NCBI GenBank assembly: GCA_900546465.1
Contig: URCX01000015.1
Coordinates: forward strand, 1 to 20,205
DNA from: an uncultured Bacteroidota bacterium
Lineage (GTDB): Bacteria; Bacteroidota; Bacteroidia; Bacteroidales; P3
DNA length: 20,205 bases
Reading direction: 5' to 3'
The translations under genes were made by a program, and so were the position numbers. Shown piece by piece: positions 7,300 through 15,500 of this stretch (position 1 is its first letter; every line of letters starts with the position of its first letter). A model generated the notes under the pieces. The model searched no databases and was not told the origin of the DNA. It saw nothing but the letters and a program-made list of their open reading frames with translations.

Positions 7300-8241
7300 T
7301 TATTTTGTTTGCCATTGAGGCATTTGCACCTCTTCTCCCCTGACTATATTCACGTAATTGGAGTATCTTTCCTGCGATATTTCACCCTCTTCCACTGCTT
7401 TCTTTATAGCACAGCCCGGTTCATGGAGATGAGTGCAGTTGTAGTATTTGCAATCTGAGAGTTTGGCTCTCATTTCAGGATAATAACGTGCCACCTCTTC
7501 TGCTTTGAAATCCACCATACCGAAAGAACGTATTCCGGGAGTGTCTATTATGTCGCCACCGAAAGCCAATGGATACATCTGAGCAAAAGTTGTGGTATGT
7601 CGTCCTTTGAGATTACTCGACGAAATGGCTGATGTCTTCAAATTAAGTGAAGAATCAAGAGCATTGACCAAGGCACTCTTACCCACTCCGGAATGTCCCG
7701 AAAGCATGGAAATTTTGTTTTGCAAAATTTGTTTGAGCTTTTCCAAGCCTATGTTCTCGATCGCAGAAGTTTCCACACAGGTATAGCCGACTTTTTCGTA
7801 TATCGACTTCACGTAATCGGCATATTCTCTTATCTCATCATCATAAAGGTCAATTTTGTTGAAGACAAGAACACACGGAACCTTGTAAGCCTCGCAGGTA
7901 AGCAGGAAACGATCTATAAATCCGGTGCTTGTTCGTGGTAAAACGGCAGTTACAACCAATAAGGCTTGATCCATATTGGCTGCAATGACATGTGTTTGTT
8001 TTGAAAGCTTGGTTGCTTTTCTTATTATATAGTTTTTACGTTCCTCAATGCTACATATCAAACCGTAGGCATTCGATTGAGAGGGAATAAACTCCACTCT
8101 GTCTCCCACTGCCACCGGATTGGTGGACTTTATGCCGCTTATCTTGAAACGTCCCTTTATGCAGCATTCATATTCCTTGCCATCTGCGTCCCTTACAGTA
8201 TAATGACTGCCTGTATTCCTGACAACAATACCTTTGTTCAT
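7300..8241 (-). CDS. rsgA: Ribosome small subunit-dependent GTPase A
   Basis: This circularly permuted GTPase checks late 30S ribosome assembly. The 313-residue protein has an N-terminal OB-fold (about 1-70), then GTPase motifs in permuted order: NKID (128-131, G4), the P-loop GHSGVGKS (182-189, G1), GRHTTT (213-218, G2) and DTPG (233-236, G3). The C-terminal zinc knuckle is C264-X4-C269-X-H271-X5-C277. The open frame runs on to 8355, but the extra 38 codons overlap the end of the thioredoxin gene and precede the typical MNKGIVVRN start, so the ATG at 8241 is chosen. It starts 4 nt after the thioredoxin stop. Confidence 0.96.
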   Translation of the reverse strand: MNKGIVVRNTGSHYTVRDADGKEYECCIKGRFKISGIKSTNPVAVGDRVEFIPSQSNAYGLICSIEERKNYIIRKATKLSKQTHVIAANMDQALLVVTAVLPRTSTGFIDRFLLTCEAYKVPCVLVFNKIDLYDDEIREYADYVKSIYEKVGYTCVETSAIENIGLEKLKQILQNKISMLSGHSGVGKSALVNALDSSLNLKTSAISSSNLKGRHTTTFAQMYPLAFGGDIIDTPGIRSFGMVDFKAEEVARYYPEMRAKLSDCKYYNCTHLHEPGCAIKKAVEEGEISQERYSNYVNIVRGEEVQMPQWQTK

Positions 8242-8245
8242 TGTT

Positions 8246-8728
8246 TTATCTGCTTTGAACGCCGCTTGCGTTTTTATCATCGGCGTTTGCGGAAGGCTCC
8301 TGTTCCAAGAGAATAGTATCAATGTAGTTTTTAAGTGCTTCTTTGCCCATTGCACCTGTCAAAATTTGCGGTTCCTTGCCCATAGGTGCAAAGATAATGG
8401 TCGGAATGCTGTTTATGCCGATTTCTTTCGCCAAGTCCTTATGCTTATCCACATTTACCTTATATATGTATATCCTGCCGGCATATTCTTTTGCCAATTC
8501 CTGCAAAGGCTTCTCCACAATCTTGCAGGGTTTGCACCAATCGGCATAGAAATCCACTATTGCGGGTTTGTCTCCAAGGTAATTCCAAGAAAGAGGGTTC
8601 TTTTCGTAGTTTGCCACCTTGCTTAGAAATTCTTTCTTGCCTATTTCGATAGGTTTCTTTTGAGCAAAAACAACTGTCGATACGCACATCAAAAGTGCAA
8701 AAAAGGTAATTCGTAATGTTTTCTTCAT
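8246..8728 (-). CDS. Exported thioredoxin-like protein
   Basis: This 160-residue protein has a signal peptide (about 1-23, ending VVFAQ) and a thioredoxin fold. The active site is WCKPC (64-68) and the cis-proline is in SIPTII (Pro109). It should act as a periplasmic thiol reductant or disulfide-handling protein; a dedicated partner is not evident. The C-terminal tail (about 140-160) is polar and looks disordered. The frame is open to an ATG at 8779, but the start at 8728 places the hydrophobic signal at the N-terminus. It is the first gene of the unit with rsgA (4-nt gap). No clear promoter pair was found in 8729-8812. Confidence 0.87.
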   Translation of the reverse strand: MKKTLRITFFALLMCVSTVVFAQKKPIEIGKKEFLSKVANYEKNPLSWNYLGDKPAIVDFYADWCKPCKIVEKPLQELAKEYAGRIYIYKVNVDKHKDLAKEIGINSIPTIIFAPMGKEPQILTGAMGKEALKNYIDTILLEQEPSANADDKNASGVQSR

Positions 8729-8812
8729 TATATGATTCCGTTTTTTCGGCTTTTCACTATCCGGAAGACTTGAAAACACTCAATCTTTCCGCTCAAACAA
8801 AAGCCTGATTAT

Positions 8813-9229
8813 TCAATAAATTCTTATCAATCCGTAATCGTTTCCGTTTAGCACAAAGGTGTAATCGCCTGAGGGAATTTCCTCTATCATATATCTGAAA
8901 TTCCTTGCGCAAAAGCAGTCTTCAGACTCCTTCAATGGTTCTTCCTCAACAATTATACTATCCTCCACCACCTTCGCCTTTACTTTCATTTCCGCAGATT
9001 TACATGCCACAGGCACATTCTTACGTATTATCTCCATTCTATTATCCCCTATCCAACGATGAACCGTTGTCGAATGCTTGGCAAGGGCTTGAAAGTTTTC
9101 ACCCTTCTGCATACAATCGGACAACACATCGACTTTGATTTCCAAATCCTCCGATGAGCTTTTTGAACAGGAAACAAAGAACAATATCGCAAAGCATAAC
9201 GATACTGCATAAATAATTCTTCTTTGCAT
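8813..9229 (-). CDS. Small predicted lipoprotein with conserved-looking cysteines
   Basis: This 138-residue protein begins with a lipoprotein signal: basic MQRR, a hydrophobic core, then lipobox FVSC with Cys21 as the lipid site. The mature part has cysteines at 39, 76, 105 and 107 (DCFC), alternating short beta-like segments, and an end segment IPSGDYTFVLNG typical of a small beta-sandwich. I do not recognise a named family. The frame is open upstream to 9460 but runs through the tRNA-Cys gene on the same strand, so the ATG at 9229 is used. The gene lies about 76 nt beyond the hairpin that follows the tRNA and 84 nt before the thioredoxin start. Confidence 0.75.
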   Translation of the reverse strand: MQRRIIYAVSLCFAILFFVSCSKSSSEDLEIKVDVLSDCMQKGENFQALAKHSTTVHRWIGDNRMEIIRKNVPVACKSAEMKVKAKVVEDSIIVEEEPLKESEDCFCARNFRYMIEEIPSGDYTFVLNGNDYGLIRIY

Positions 9230-9305
9230 AAAACCGGTATTGTATATCTGTTTACGGACAAACGAAGGAAAATACTTATTATTGTTTGCCTTAGTAAGCA
9301 AACAG

Positions 9306-9333
9306 TAAAGCCGCTCTTTATCGAGCGGCTTTA
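9306..9333 (-). terminator. Hairpin downstream of tRNA-Cys, likely terminator
   Basis: A perfect 11-bp inverted repeat (9306-9316 with 9323-9333) has a 6-nt loop and a GC-rich core. On the minus strand it starts 16 nt beyond the tRNA 3' end. The T residues are mainly inside the stem (CTTTA), with no long T tract after it, so termination may be partial. Confidence 0.7.
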
Positions 9334-9349
9334 CTTCTTCATTCTTTCG

Positions 9350-9420
9350 AGGTCTCTTCCAGAGTCGAACTGGAGTAAACGGTTTTGCAGACCGGTGCCT
9401 AACCTCTCGGCCAAGAGACC
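9350..9420 (-). tRNA. tRNA-Cys(GCA)
   Basis: The 71-nt minus-strand sequence folds as a tRNA. The acceptor stem is GGTCTCT/AGAGACC, the D stem GCC/GGC, the anticodon loop CTGCAAA with anticodon GCA at 9386-9388, and the T arm TCCAG-TTCGACT-CTGGA. The unpaired 3' base is U (discriminator U73), the known identity base for cysteine. The outermost anticodon-stem pair is a C-U mismatch. CCA is not encoded. Confidence 0.96.
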
Positions 9421-9437
9421 CTTTGTATTTGCGTTTG

Positions 9438-9469
9438 CAAAGGTACGACTTTTTGCTCAATTACCAAAC
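9438..9469 (-). promoter_or_regulatory. Bacteroidetes-type promoter of tRNA-Cys
   Basis: On the minus strand TTTG (9466-9469), a 20-nt spacer and TACCTTTG (9438-9445) match the full consensus. Transcription would start near 9432, about 12 nt before the mature tRNA 5' end. Confidence 0.82.
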
Positions 9470-9559
9470 TTTCTGCAAACTTTTTCGGTCTTTTATCGCT
9501 TCTCTTCTTGGTAAAGAGTCTGTAAGACCAAGCCTTGCCGTCTTTTGTCTTTATGATAC

Positions 9560-10222
9560 TCAAGCAATAAGGCTGAGGAATATATCATATAATTGCTTGC
9601 TTACGGTCTTCAAGTCGATTTCTTCACCAACTTCTTTTTGCATTGAAGTTACTCCTTTATCCGTGAAGCCGCAAGGATTGATATAGTTGAAGTATTCGAG
9701 CTTTGTGTTGACGTTAAGGGCAAATCCATGCATGGTGATACCACGTGAGGCTTTCACACCTATGGCACATATTTTCCTCGCTTTCGGACTGTGAGCGTCC
9801 AACCATACCCCCGTTGCACCTTTCAACCTTTCGCATTTTATGGAATACTCCGCCATAAGTCTTATGACGCTTTCCTCTATTGTCTCTATATATGTTCGCA
9901 ATGTCAAACCCAAGGCATCTATATCCAAACTCGGATAACCGACTATCTGCCCGGGACCGTGATAAGTTATATCCCCTCCTCGGTTTATGTGATAAAAGGA
10001 AGCATTTATCTTCTTCAAGAATTCTTCCTTTGCCAAGAGGTTTGACTCTTTTCCATGCTTGCCGAGGGTATATACATTGGGATGTTCGCAAACTATGAAG
10101 TCCTGTGATATATCACCTTCGGAGAGCAATTTACGTCTTACCTTATCATTGAAAATTGTTTCCTGCTCCTGCAAAGCAGCAGCGTAATCTTTCAATCCCC
10201 AATCAATGAAACCGATTTCCAT
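9560..10222 (-). CDS. lipB: Octanoyltransferase (lipoate biosynthesis)
   Basis: This enzyme moves octanoyl from acyl carrier protein to the lipoyl domains of 2-oxoacid dehydrogenases or the glycine cleavage system, before LipA inserts sulfur. Its 220 residues are full length. Visible motifs are RGGDITYHGPGQ (81-92), RKICAIGVK with the probable catalytic Lys150, ITMHGFALNVN (162-172), and NPCGFTDKGVTS with the probable catalytic Cys184. It is apparently a single gene. Its upstream region (10223-10326) carries only a weak promoter candidate. No clear terminator follows it before the tRNA-Cys promoter. Confidence 0.96.
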   Translation of the reverse strand: MEIGFIDWGLKDYAAALQEQETIFNDKVRRKLLSEGDISQDFIVCEHPNVYTLGKHGKESNLLAKEEFLKKINASFYHINRGGDITYHGPGQIVGYPSLDIDALGLTLRTYIETIEESVIRLMAEYSIKCERLKGATGVWLDAHSPKARKICAIGVKASRGITMHGFALNVNTKLEYFNYINPCGFTDKGVTSMQKEVGEEIDLKTVSKQLYDIFLSLIA

Positions 10223-10244
10223 CTTCTTTGTTTTTGTTGTTTAT

Positions 10245-10276
10245 CAAAGCATTTCGTCAAGACTTTGAAAGGGAAA
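10245..10276 (-). promoter_or_regulatory. Weak candidate promoter for lipB
   Basis: On the minus strand ATGCTTTG (10245-10252) keeps the TTTG half of the -7 element but not TA. TTTC (10273-10276) lies 20 nt upstream. The position would give a short leader of about 17 nt. The match is poor, so this is only a candidate. Confidence 0.25.
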
Positions 10277-10326
10277 ACATTTCTTTATAGCATTCGGGAA
10301 ATCAACCCTTTGCAAAGAAAAAAAAT

Positions 10327-10383
10327 AAAACGCCGATTTGTCGAGCGTAAAACGGCGTTTTAGCAAGCACGAATCGGCGTTTT
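10327..10383 (-). terminator. Terminator of greA-HIT with alternative hairpins
   Basis: Outer arms 10327-10338 and 10372-10383 form a 12-bp perfect stem. On the minus strand this is followed by a long, nearly pure T run (about 10314-10326), so it should end the greA-HIT transcript. A second AAAACG-CGTTTT palindrome (10349-10361) lies in the loop and can pair instead with the left arm (9 bp, 10327-10335 with 10353-10361). On the plus strand the outer hairpin is also followed by T residues (10386-10391). Confidence 0.82.
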
Positions 10384-10443
10384 AATTTTTTCTTTCGGCG
10401 ATTCATTTCAGCGAAAAGCCGTTCCCTCTAAATCTATGTGAAT

Positions 10444-10842
10444 TTATAATTCCACCTTTGCGGCAATCTGTTCGGCTATTGCCTTCATCTGTTCGGCAGG
10501 AAGGGAGAGTTTGTCCTTTGCAAAGTTCAAATCTCCTACCGCTTTCAAAGGGACAAGATGTATATGTGCATGTCTGACATCGAGACCTATCACTGCCATA
10601 CCTACTTTCTCACAAGGAATGACTTGTTTTATCGCCTTGGCAACTTTCTTTGCAAAAAGATGGAGATGTGTGTACAAATCATCATCAATATCAAAGATAT
10701 AATCAAGCTCTTGTTTGGGAACGATGAGTGTATGCCCCTCTGCCAAAGGAGAAATATCAAGAAAGGCATAGCATTTATCGTCCTCGGCTATTTTGTATGA
10801 GGGAAGTTCCCCTTTTATTATCTTGGTAAATATAGATGCCAT
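10444..10842 (-). CDS. HIT-family nucleotide-binding hydrolase (HinT-like)
   Basis: This is a 132-residue cytoplasmic histidine-triad protein. The triad is HAHIH (91-95), followed by LVPL; the middle histidine, His93, is the usual catalytic nucleophile that attacks purine nucleoside phosphoramidates or AMP esters. The N-terminal SIFTKIIKGELPSYKI and EGHTLIVPK are typical of the HinT/PKCI branch. The gene starts 3 nt after greA, so the two are co-transcribed. The physiological substrate cannot be told from sequence. Confidence 0.94.
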   Translation of the reverse strand: MASIFTKIIKGELPSYKIAEDDKCYAFLDISPLAEGHTLIVPKQELDYIFDIDDDLYTHLHLFAKKVAKAIKQVIPCEKVGMAVIGLDVRHAHIHLVPLKAVGDLNFAKDKLSLPAEQMKAIAEQIAAKVEL

Positions 10843-10845
10843 GGC

Positions 10846-11322
10846 TTAGTCCCTCGTTATCTTGGTGATTTGTAATTTCATTATACCGGCAGGCACTTCT
10901 ATTTCGGCTATATCCCCTACCCTCTTACCAAGCAAGCCCTTTGCTATGGGTGAAGTGATGGAGAGTTTGCCGACCTTTATATTGGCTTCGCTTTCAGGAA
11001 CAATTTCATAGGTCATGCTCTTCTTCAATGCAAGGTTTATGAACTCCACCTTGGACAATAAAAGCACCTTGGAAGTATCTATCTTTGACTCGTCCAACAA
11101 TCGTGCATTTGCTATCAATGCTTGTAACTTGGCAATCTTGGCTTCCATAAGTCCTTGTGCCTCTTTAGCTGCATCATATTCGGCATTCTCGGACAAATCT
11201 CCCTTGTCTCTTGCCTCGGCTATGGCTGCCGATATTGCGGGTCTTTCAACGGTTATCATATGTTGCAACTCGTCTTTGAGCTTTTGGAGACCCTCCTTTG
11301 AATAATACTTGATTTCTGCCAT
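10846..11322 (-). CDS. greA: Transcription elongation factor GreA
   Basis: GreA enters the secondary channel of RNA polymerase and stimulates cleavage of backtracked RNA. The 158-residue length is typical. The N-terminal coiled coil (about 8-75) carries the catalytic tip acidic residues Asp42 and Glu45 in DKGDLSENAEYDAAK. The C-terminal FKBP-like domain (about 82-158) includes SPIAKGLLGKRVGD. It is the first gene of the greA-HIT operon, lying just after the terminator of the PorV-like gene. No clear promoter pair is visible between that terminator and the ATG. Confidence 0.96.
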   Translation of the reverse strand: MAEIKYYSKEGLQKLKDELQHMITVERPAISAAIAEARDKGDLSENAEYDAAKEAQGLMEAKIAKLQALIANARLLDESKIDTSKVLLLSKVEFINLALKKSMTYEIVPESEANIKVGKLSITSPIAKGLLGKRVGDIAEIEVPAGIMKLQITKITRD

Positions 11323-11345
11323 TTTCTCTTTGTTTTTTATCGATT

Positions 11346-11386
11346 AAAAATAAATCGAAGGCTGCTTGTAATACAGCCTTCGATTT
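11346..11386 (-). terminator. Terminator of the surface-protein operon
   Basis: A 13-bp perfect stem (11352-11364 with 11374-11386) with a 9-nt loop is followed on the minus strand by a T tract (11346-11350). It lies about 30 nt after the stop of the PorV-like gene and separates that unit from greA. Confidence 0.88.
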
Positions 11387-11415
11387 GTTTCCTCTGTATT
11401 GTGTAATCGTTTGTC

Positions 11416-12501
11416 TTACAAGGCGAGCGAAACCCCGACTGAGTGAATGCCACCCATTACCTTTGTCGCTCTGAAACTGTAATCAATCGATATATCCATA
11501 CCCTTCTTTCCGTTCTTCGGTTTTGACAACGGAGCTACAACCGAAGCACCACATGAGAATCCGGACATCAGATTTGTCGAACCGTCTTCATCATAAACGC
11601 TTTTAGTCAATCCGTCTTCGTAAGAATAAGCCGCTCTCAACATCAAGTATTTCACAAATCCGTACTCGATACCGAGTGTGTACAAATCCCTTCCGAATGC
11701 CATTGAAGAGAAGTTACCTGCAAGGGTTATTCTATGTTTGTTCTCTGCAAACAAGAAGTCGTATGACATACCGATGTTCAAACTTGAAGGCAACTCAAAA
11801 GAAGCAGAACGTTGTTCCAATGTTTGGTAGTGATTTGAAGCTTGAGCCAAAGCATTGGTTGAAAGACCGTCTCCGGAGAAACTCATGGAAGGTCCCCAGT
11901 TCTTCAATGCAATACCGAACTTCAATTCGTAATTTTCTCCGGTTATATACTTAACGCCGGCATCTATTGCGAAACCTGTTCCTGTTACGTTATCGATACC
12001 TTCGCTAACCACCTTCAAGGTAGCTCCCGCATAAATGGTATTGGAAAACGCCTTGGCATAAGAAACAGCAATATTCATCATGCTTATCTTGTATGTTCCG
12101 TTATTACCAAGTTCAGGACTGCCTTCTTTTGTTCTTTCTATGGTTCCGAAGTTCATAGAGTTAACAGTCAATCCCAATACTCCGTAGTCTCCAAGGCTTT
12201 GTGCCAATCCTACTGCGATATTGCTTATATCGGAATTTTGCAACCATGCGGTATATCCGAATGTTGCTTCTGTGCCGGTTGTATGAGCCAAACCTGCGAC
12301 ATTGCTGAACAAAGCGTCTATGCCGCTGCCACAAGCAGTGTTAACTCCTCCCCAGCCGGAACTCCTAACCCAAGGATTTATCAAAAGTTCTCCTGCTCCG
12401 GACGTTCCTCGTCTGTCATCATTTCCTGCGTTTGCCGTCATGTTCGGCATCAATAAGATGCCAAACACAACGCATGTCAATATTCTATGTATGTTTTTCA
12501 T
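11416..12501 (-). CDS. PorV/PorQ-family outer-membrane beta-barrel protein
   Basis: This 361-residue protein has a signal peptide (1-25, ending TANA) followed by GTSGAGELLINPWVRSSGWGG and NVAGLA, an N-terminal signature of the PorV/PorQ branch of FadL-like barrels. The remainder alternates amphipathic beta segments and ends SVGVSLAL with a C-terminal hydrophobic residue, as in outer-membrane barrels. PorV carries type IX secretion (T9SS) cargo from the translocon to the attachment complex by binding its C-terminal domain. This gene lies directly after a large secreted protein with such a C-terminal region (42-nt gap), so it may be a dedicated paralogue for that partner; this is inference. It need not be the organism's main PorV. 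Confidence 0.82.
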   Translation of the reverse strand: MKNIHRILTCVVFGILLMPNMTANAGNDDRRGTSGAGELLINPWVRSSGWGGVNTACGSGIDALFSNVAGLAHTTGTEATFGYTAWLQNSDISNIAVGLAQSLGDYGVLGLTVNSMNFGTIERTKEGSPELGNNGTYKISMMNIAVSYAKAFSNTIYAGATLKVVSEGIDNVTGTGFAIDAGVKYITGENYELKFGIALKNWGPSMSFSGDGLSTNALAQASNHYQTLEQRSASFELPSSLNIGMSYDFLFAENKHRITLAGNFSSMAFGRDLYTLGIEYGFVKYLMLRAAYSYEDGLTKSVYDEDGSTNLMSGFSCGASVVAPLSKPKNGKKGMDISIDYSFRATKVMGGIHSVGVSLAL

Positions 12502-12543
12502 ATTCTCTATCTCTTATAAATTATTACGCTGTTGATTGTCGGA

Positions 12544-15500
12544 TTATTGGAACGAATTTAAGTCAACCGGTCTTAGTGAGCCGAACCACTTAATCAACTT
12601 TTCACCAACGCCATCTGCTTTGATGTGAATCAAGTAAACTCCTCCGGAGATAGGCAAGCCCTTATGATTCTTCAAATCCCAATCGACAGAAGTAAGAGCT
12701 GTTCCTCCTCCCGAAACCAAGGAAGCCGAAGGACCCCTCAACTTTCTTATCACAGTTCCATCAACGGAGTAAATAGTGATGTAACAATCAGGTGGAAGGT
12801 TGGTTATCTTTACAAGATTTTGTATTTGGTCTTGTTCATACAAAGAGGCTGCAAAATAAGGGTTCGGAACAACTGTAATGTTATCCAAAGCACTCTCTGC
12901 CGTTTCTTTGTGTCCTATGATGGTTGCCAATCCTGCGTCTATCGTGAATTGGTACATAGGGTAGTCATTGTTCATCGCCGTCGGACTTGCAGCTCCTCCA
13001 TTGACATTGGACCAATTCTTTGCGTATGGTTTTCTTACTCTGATTGAAACAGTGGCATCGGTAGGTATCAAAGATTGTGATTTCTTAGATAGCTCTACAT
13101 TTGCATTTCCGTATTCAAAGCAAGTCGCTATCGGCATACCGACCCACATTACAGTGGAGAATAACTTACCCGCATTTCTTATCGCTTCGTCATTATCAAT
13201 GCCATCTTTACCGGAACCTGATAAAGCCGTTACCTTTGCAAGGTCATTAAGTATATTGTAAGCCCATTGACCGGCATCATAACGAGGAGGATTTACAACA
13301 TCCAATCCGTATCTGACTTGCGAAGTTCCCAAAACATAGATATAGTGCATACCGCCGAAGACATAGCCGCCGGCATCAGCCGAAGCAGTTGAAGGATTCC
13401 ATAACAAGTCTCTTCCGTTATGGTGTCCCAAAGAAGAATTTTCTCCGAATACCAAATTCAATCTTTCTCCTGTTTCAAGATTGATTGCATATCCCGGGAA
13501 CCAACCCATACCTTTGGTACCGCTACCATCAGGATTTCCGTTTTTATCCACCGAAGGACGGTTTCTTAATGTAAATCTCTTGGCTCCGCCTTCGGTCAAA
13601 AGAGTATCCGTTCCCATTTCTATCACAGGGCATCTTGTCCATTTGGATTTATCATTGGTAAATACTATATCGACAGAAGCAAGATTATTCATATCATTAA
13701 ATATCAAACTTGGAATATGCGATGGGTAAAGTTCCTTTGGAGCAGTACCTGTTCCGGGAATATCCACATTAGCATCAAAGAAATGAGAAGTCAAGAAAGC
13801 GGGGTGGAAATACTGATCAGATACAGAAGTCAATCTGTATGGAGCCCACCAACCACCTACACAAGTCTCATACTCACCGTTTGCATCCATAGGTCTCTTT
13901 ATCGGTATGCCATGTAGGTTTGTGTCTGTTGGAGCTGATGTATAATAATCCAACCATGAATTTCCCAAATCTTCCGCATCTGCTCCGGTATTACTTCCTG
14001 CACGTATCCAATCTAATGCTTGTGAAGCATCATTATCTGCAATACCGCTTAACCATGCCTTTGACGGATCTGCAAAAGTTAAAGAAGAAGAAAGCAACGA
14101 ACCTGCATTCAAATTTCCTCCTGCCGCAGGTTCTCCTTCTCCCAAACCTGCTTTTATAGGTTTTGCAATATCTTTCACATTAGTCAATTGAATTGATATA
14201 CCCAAGTCGAATATGATTTCCTCGTTGATTTCGCCTATAGGACGAGAAGAACGAACTGACATCACTTCTCCATAAACAGGCTTAGTCGGGTCGGCGTTGG
14301 TCAATACCCAATCGCTTTCATTCATATTTCCTGATGCTGATGGCTCTATCTTTATCAAATAAGAACCTGTACGAACTTTCAACGGATCGACTATTTTGAT
14401 ATTCAATGGTCCGTAATTGGTTTTGTATATCGGATTAGCTACAAAATTATTGTACTTTTCTCCGTCAACGTCAGTGAACTCTCCGTTTTCAGGATATTGT
14501 CCGTTTGCTCCCATCAACTGAGCCAAAGTTGACTTGTCAAAATTCAATATCATACCTCCGTTACCTTGACCTTCTATTCTGATAACCTCAGGCGACATTC
14601 CGTAAGAAGATTGTACCAATGTTCCGTTCTGCTCGGATTGTACCATGTGAGGGATTGCTACAACAGGCTCGATGGCTCCACCTCCTCCGACTTTTCTACT
14701 TGCCAAGTAAGGTTCTTTTTGTCCGTCAAGTTTGGATGCATCTTGATTGTTATATGCTTTAAAATTGTTATAAGCATATGCTATGGCAATGTAATAGTAC
14801 TTTTGATTATTTACTATTCGCTTGTCATTATTTGTAGAGAACTTATCTTCGGTTATAAGGAACGAATGTCTTATACCCTTGTTCTCTCCGCTGACCATAA
14901 CCTGGCTTGACAATCTTCCGTCAACTTCCGTCCAATTTATCAACTGTCCTATCGGTTGGTTATTTTGCAAAGAGTCGTAGTTTTCGATATCACACTGTGC
15001 AATCAAACGAGATTTGTCGTTATCATAGATATCGGCTACAGATACACTTGCATCTTTTACTTGGAATATCTGATAACCCTCGAATCTGTAATGTCTGTCG
15101 TAATCTACCGAATTACCTTCCGAGTCGGTGTAAGAACGAGGTATAGTAACGTCTTCCACATCGAAGGATTCATTGATATTGTTTCCGGCTTCATTGGTCA
15201 AATAAAGGATAACCTGTCTGTTCATCTCTTGAACAACAACCTGAGGTGCATCAGGACCTTCCAATACGTTGAAGCAGTTATCGAACAAAGCCTGACATTT
15301 ATCATCAACTCGTCTTAGCAATTCAACAGAAGCTTCAGCCCCTCCGTTTGTAGCTTGTGCAAAAGGTATTCCGACAGTTATGTAGTTGATTGCTCCGGGT
15401 TGCAAAGTGAAAGGTCCGGCGGATTGCATGAAACGTCTGTCTCCTGACGGATTAGTCTCAGATGCTTCTGACCACGTACCTTTTCCTATATCCTCATTTC

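Noticed and set aside
8242..8355. N-terminal extension of rsgA
   Set aside because: It overlaps the end of the thioredoxin gene and lacks similarity to the OB-fold start of RsgA.
8729..8779. Upstream start for the exported thioredoxin
   Set aside because: It adds 17 polar residues before the signal peptide; the later ATG at 8728 gives a normal signal.
9230..9460. N-terminal extension of the small lipoprotein
   Set aside because: The frame reads through tRNA-Cys on the same strand and would bury the lipoprotein signal.
9494..9540. Possible lipB terminator hairpin (CTTGGT...ACCAAG)
   Set aside because: Only about 6 bp with a long loop and no T tract; too weak to call.
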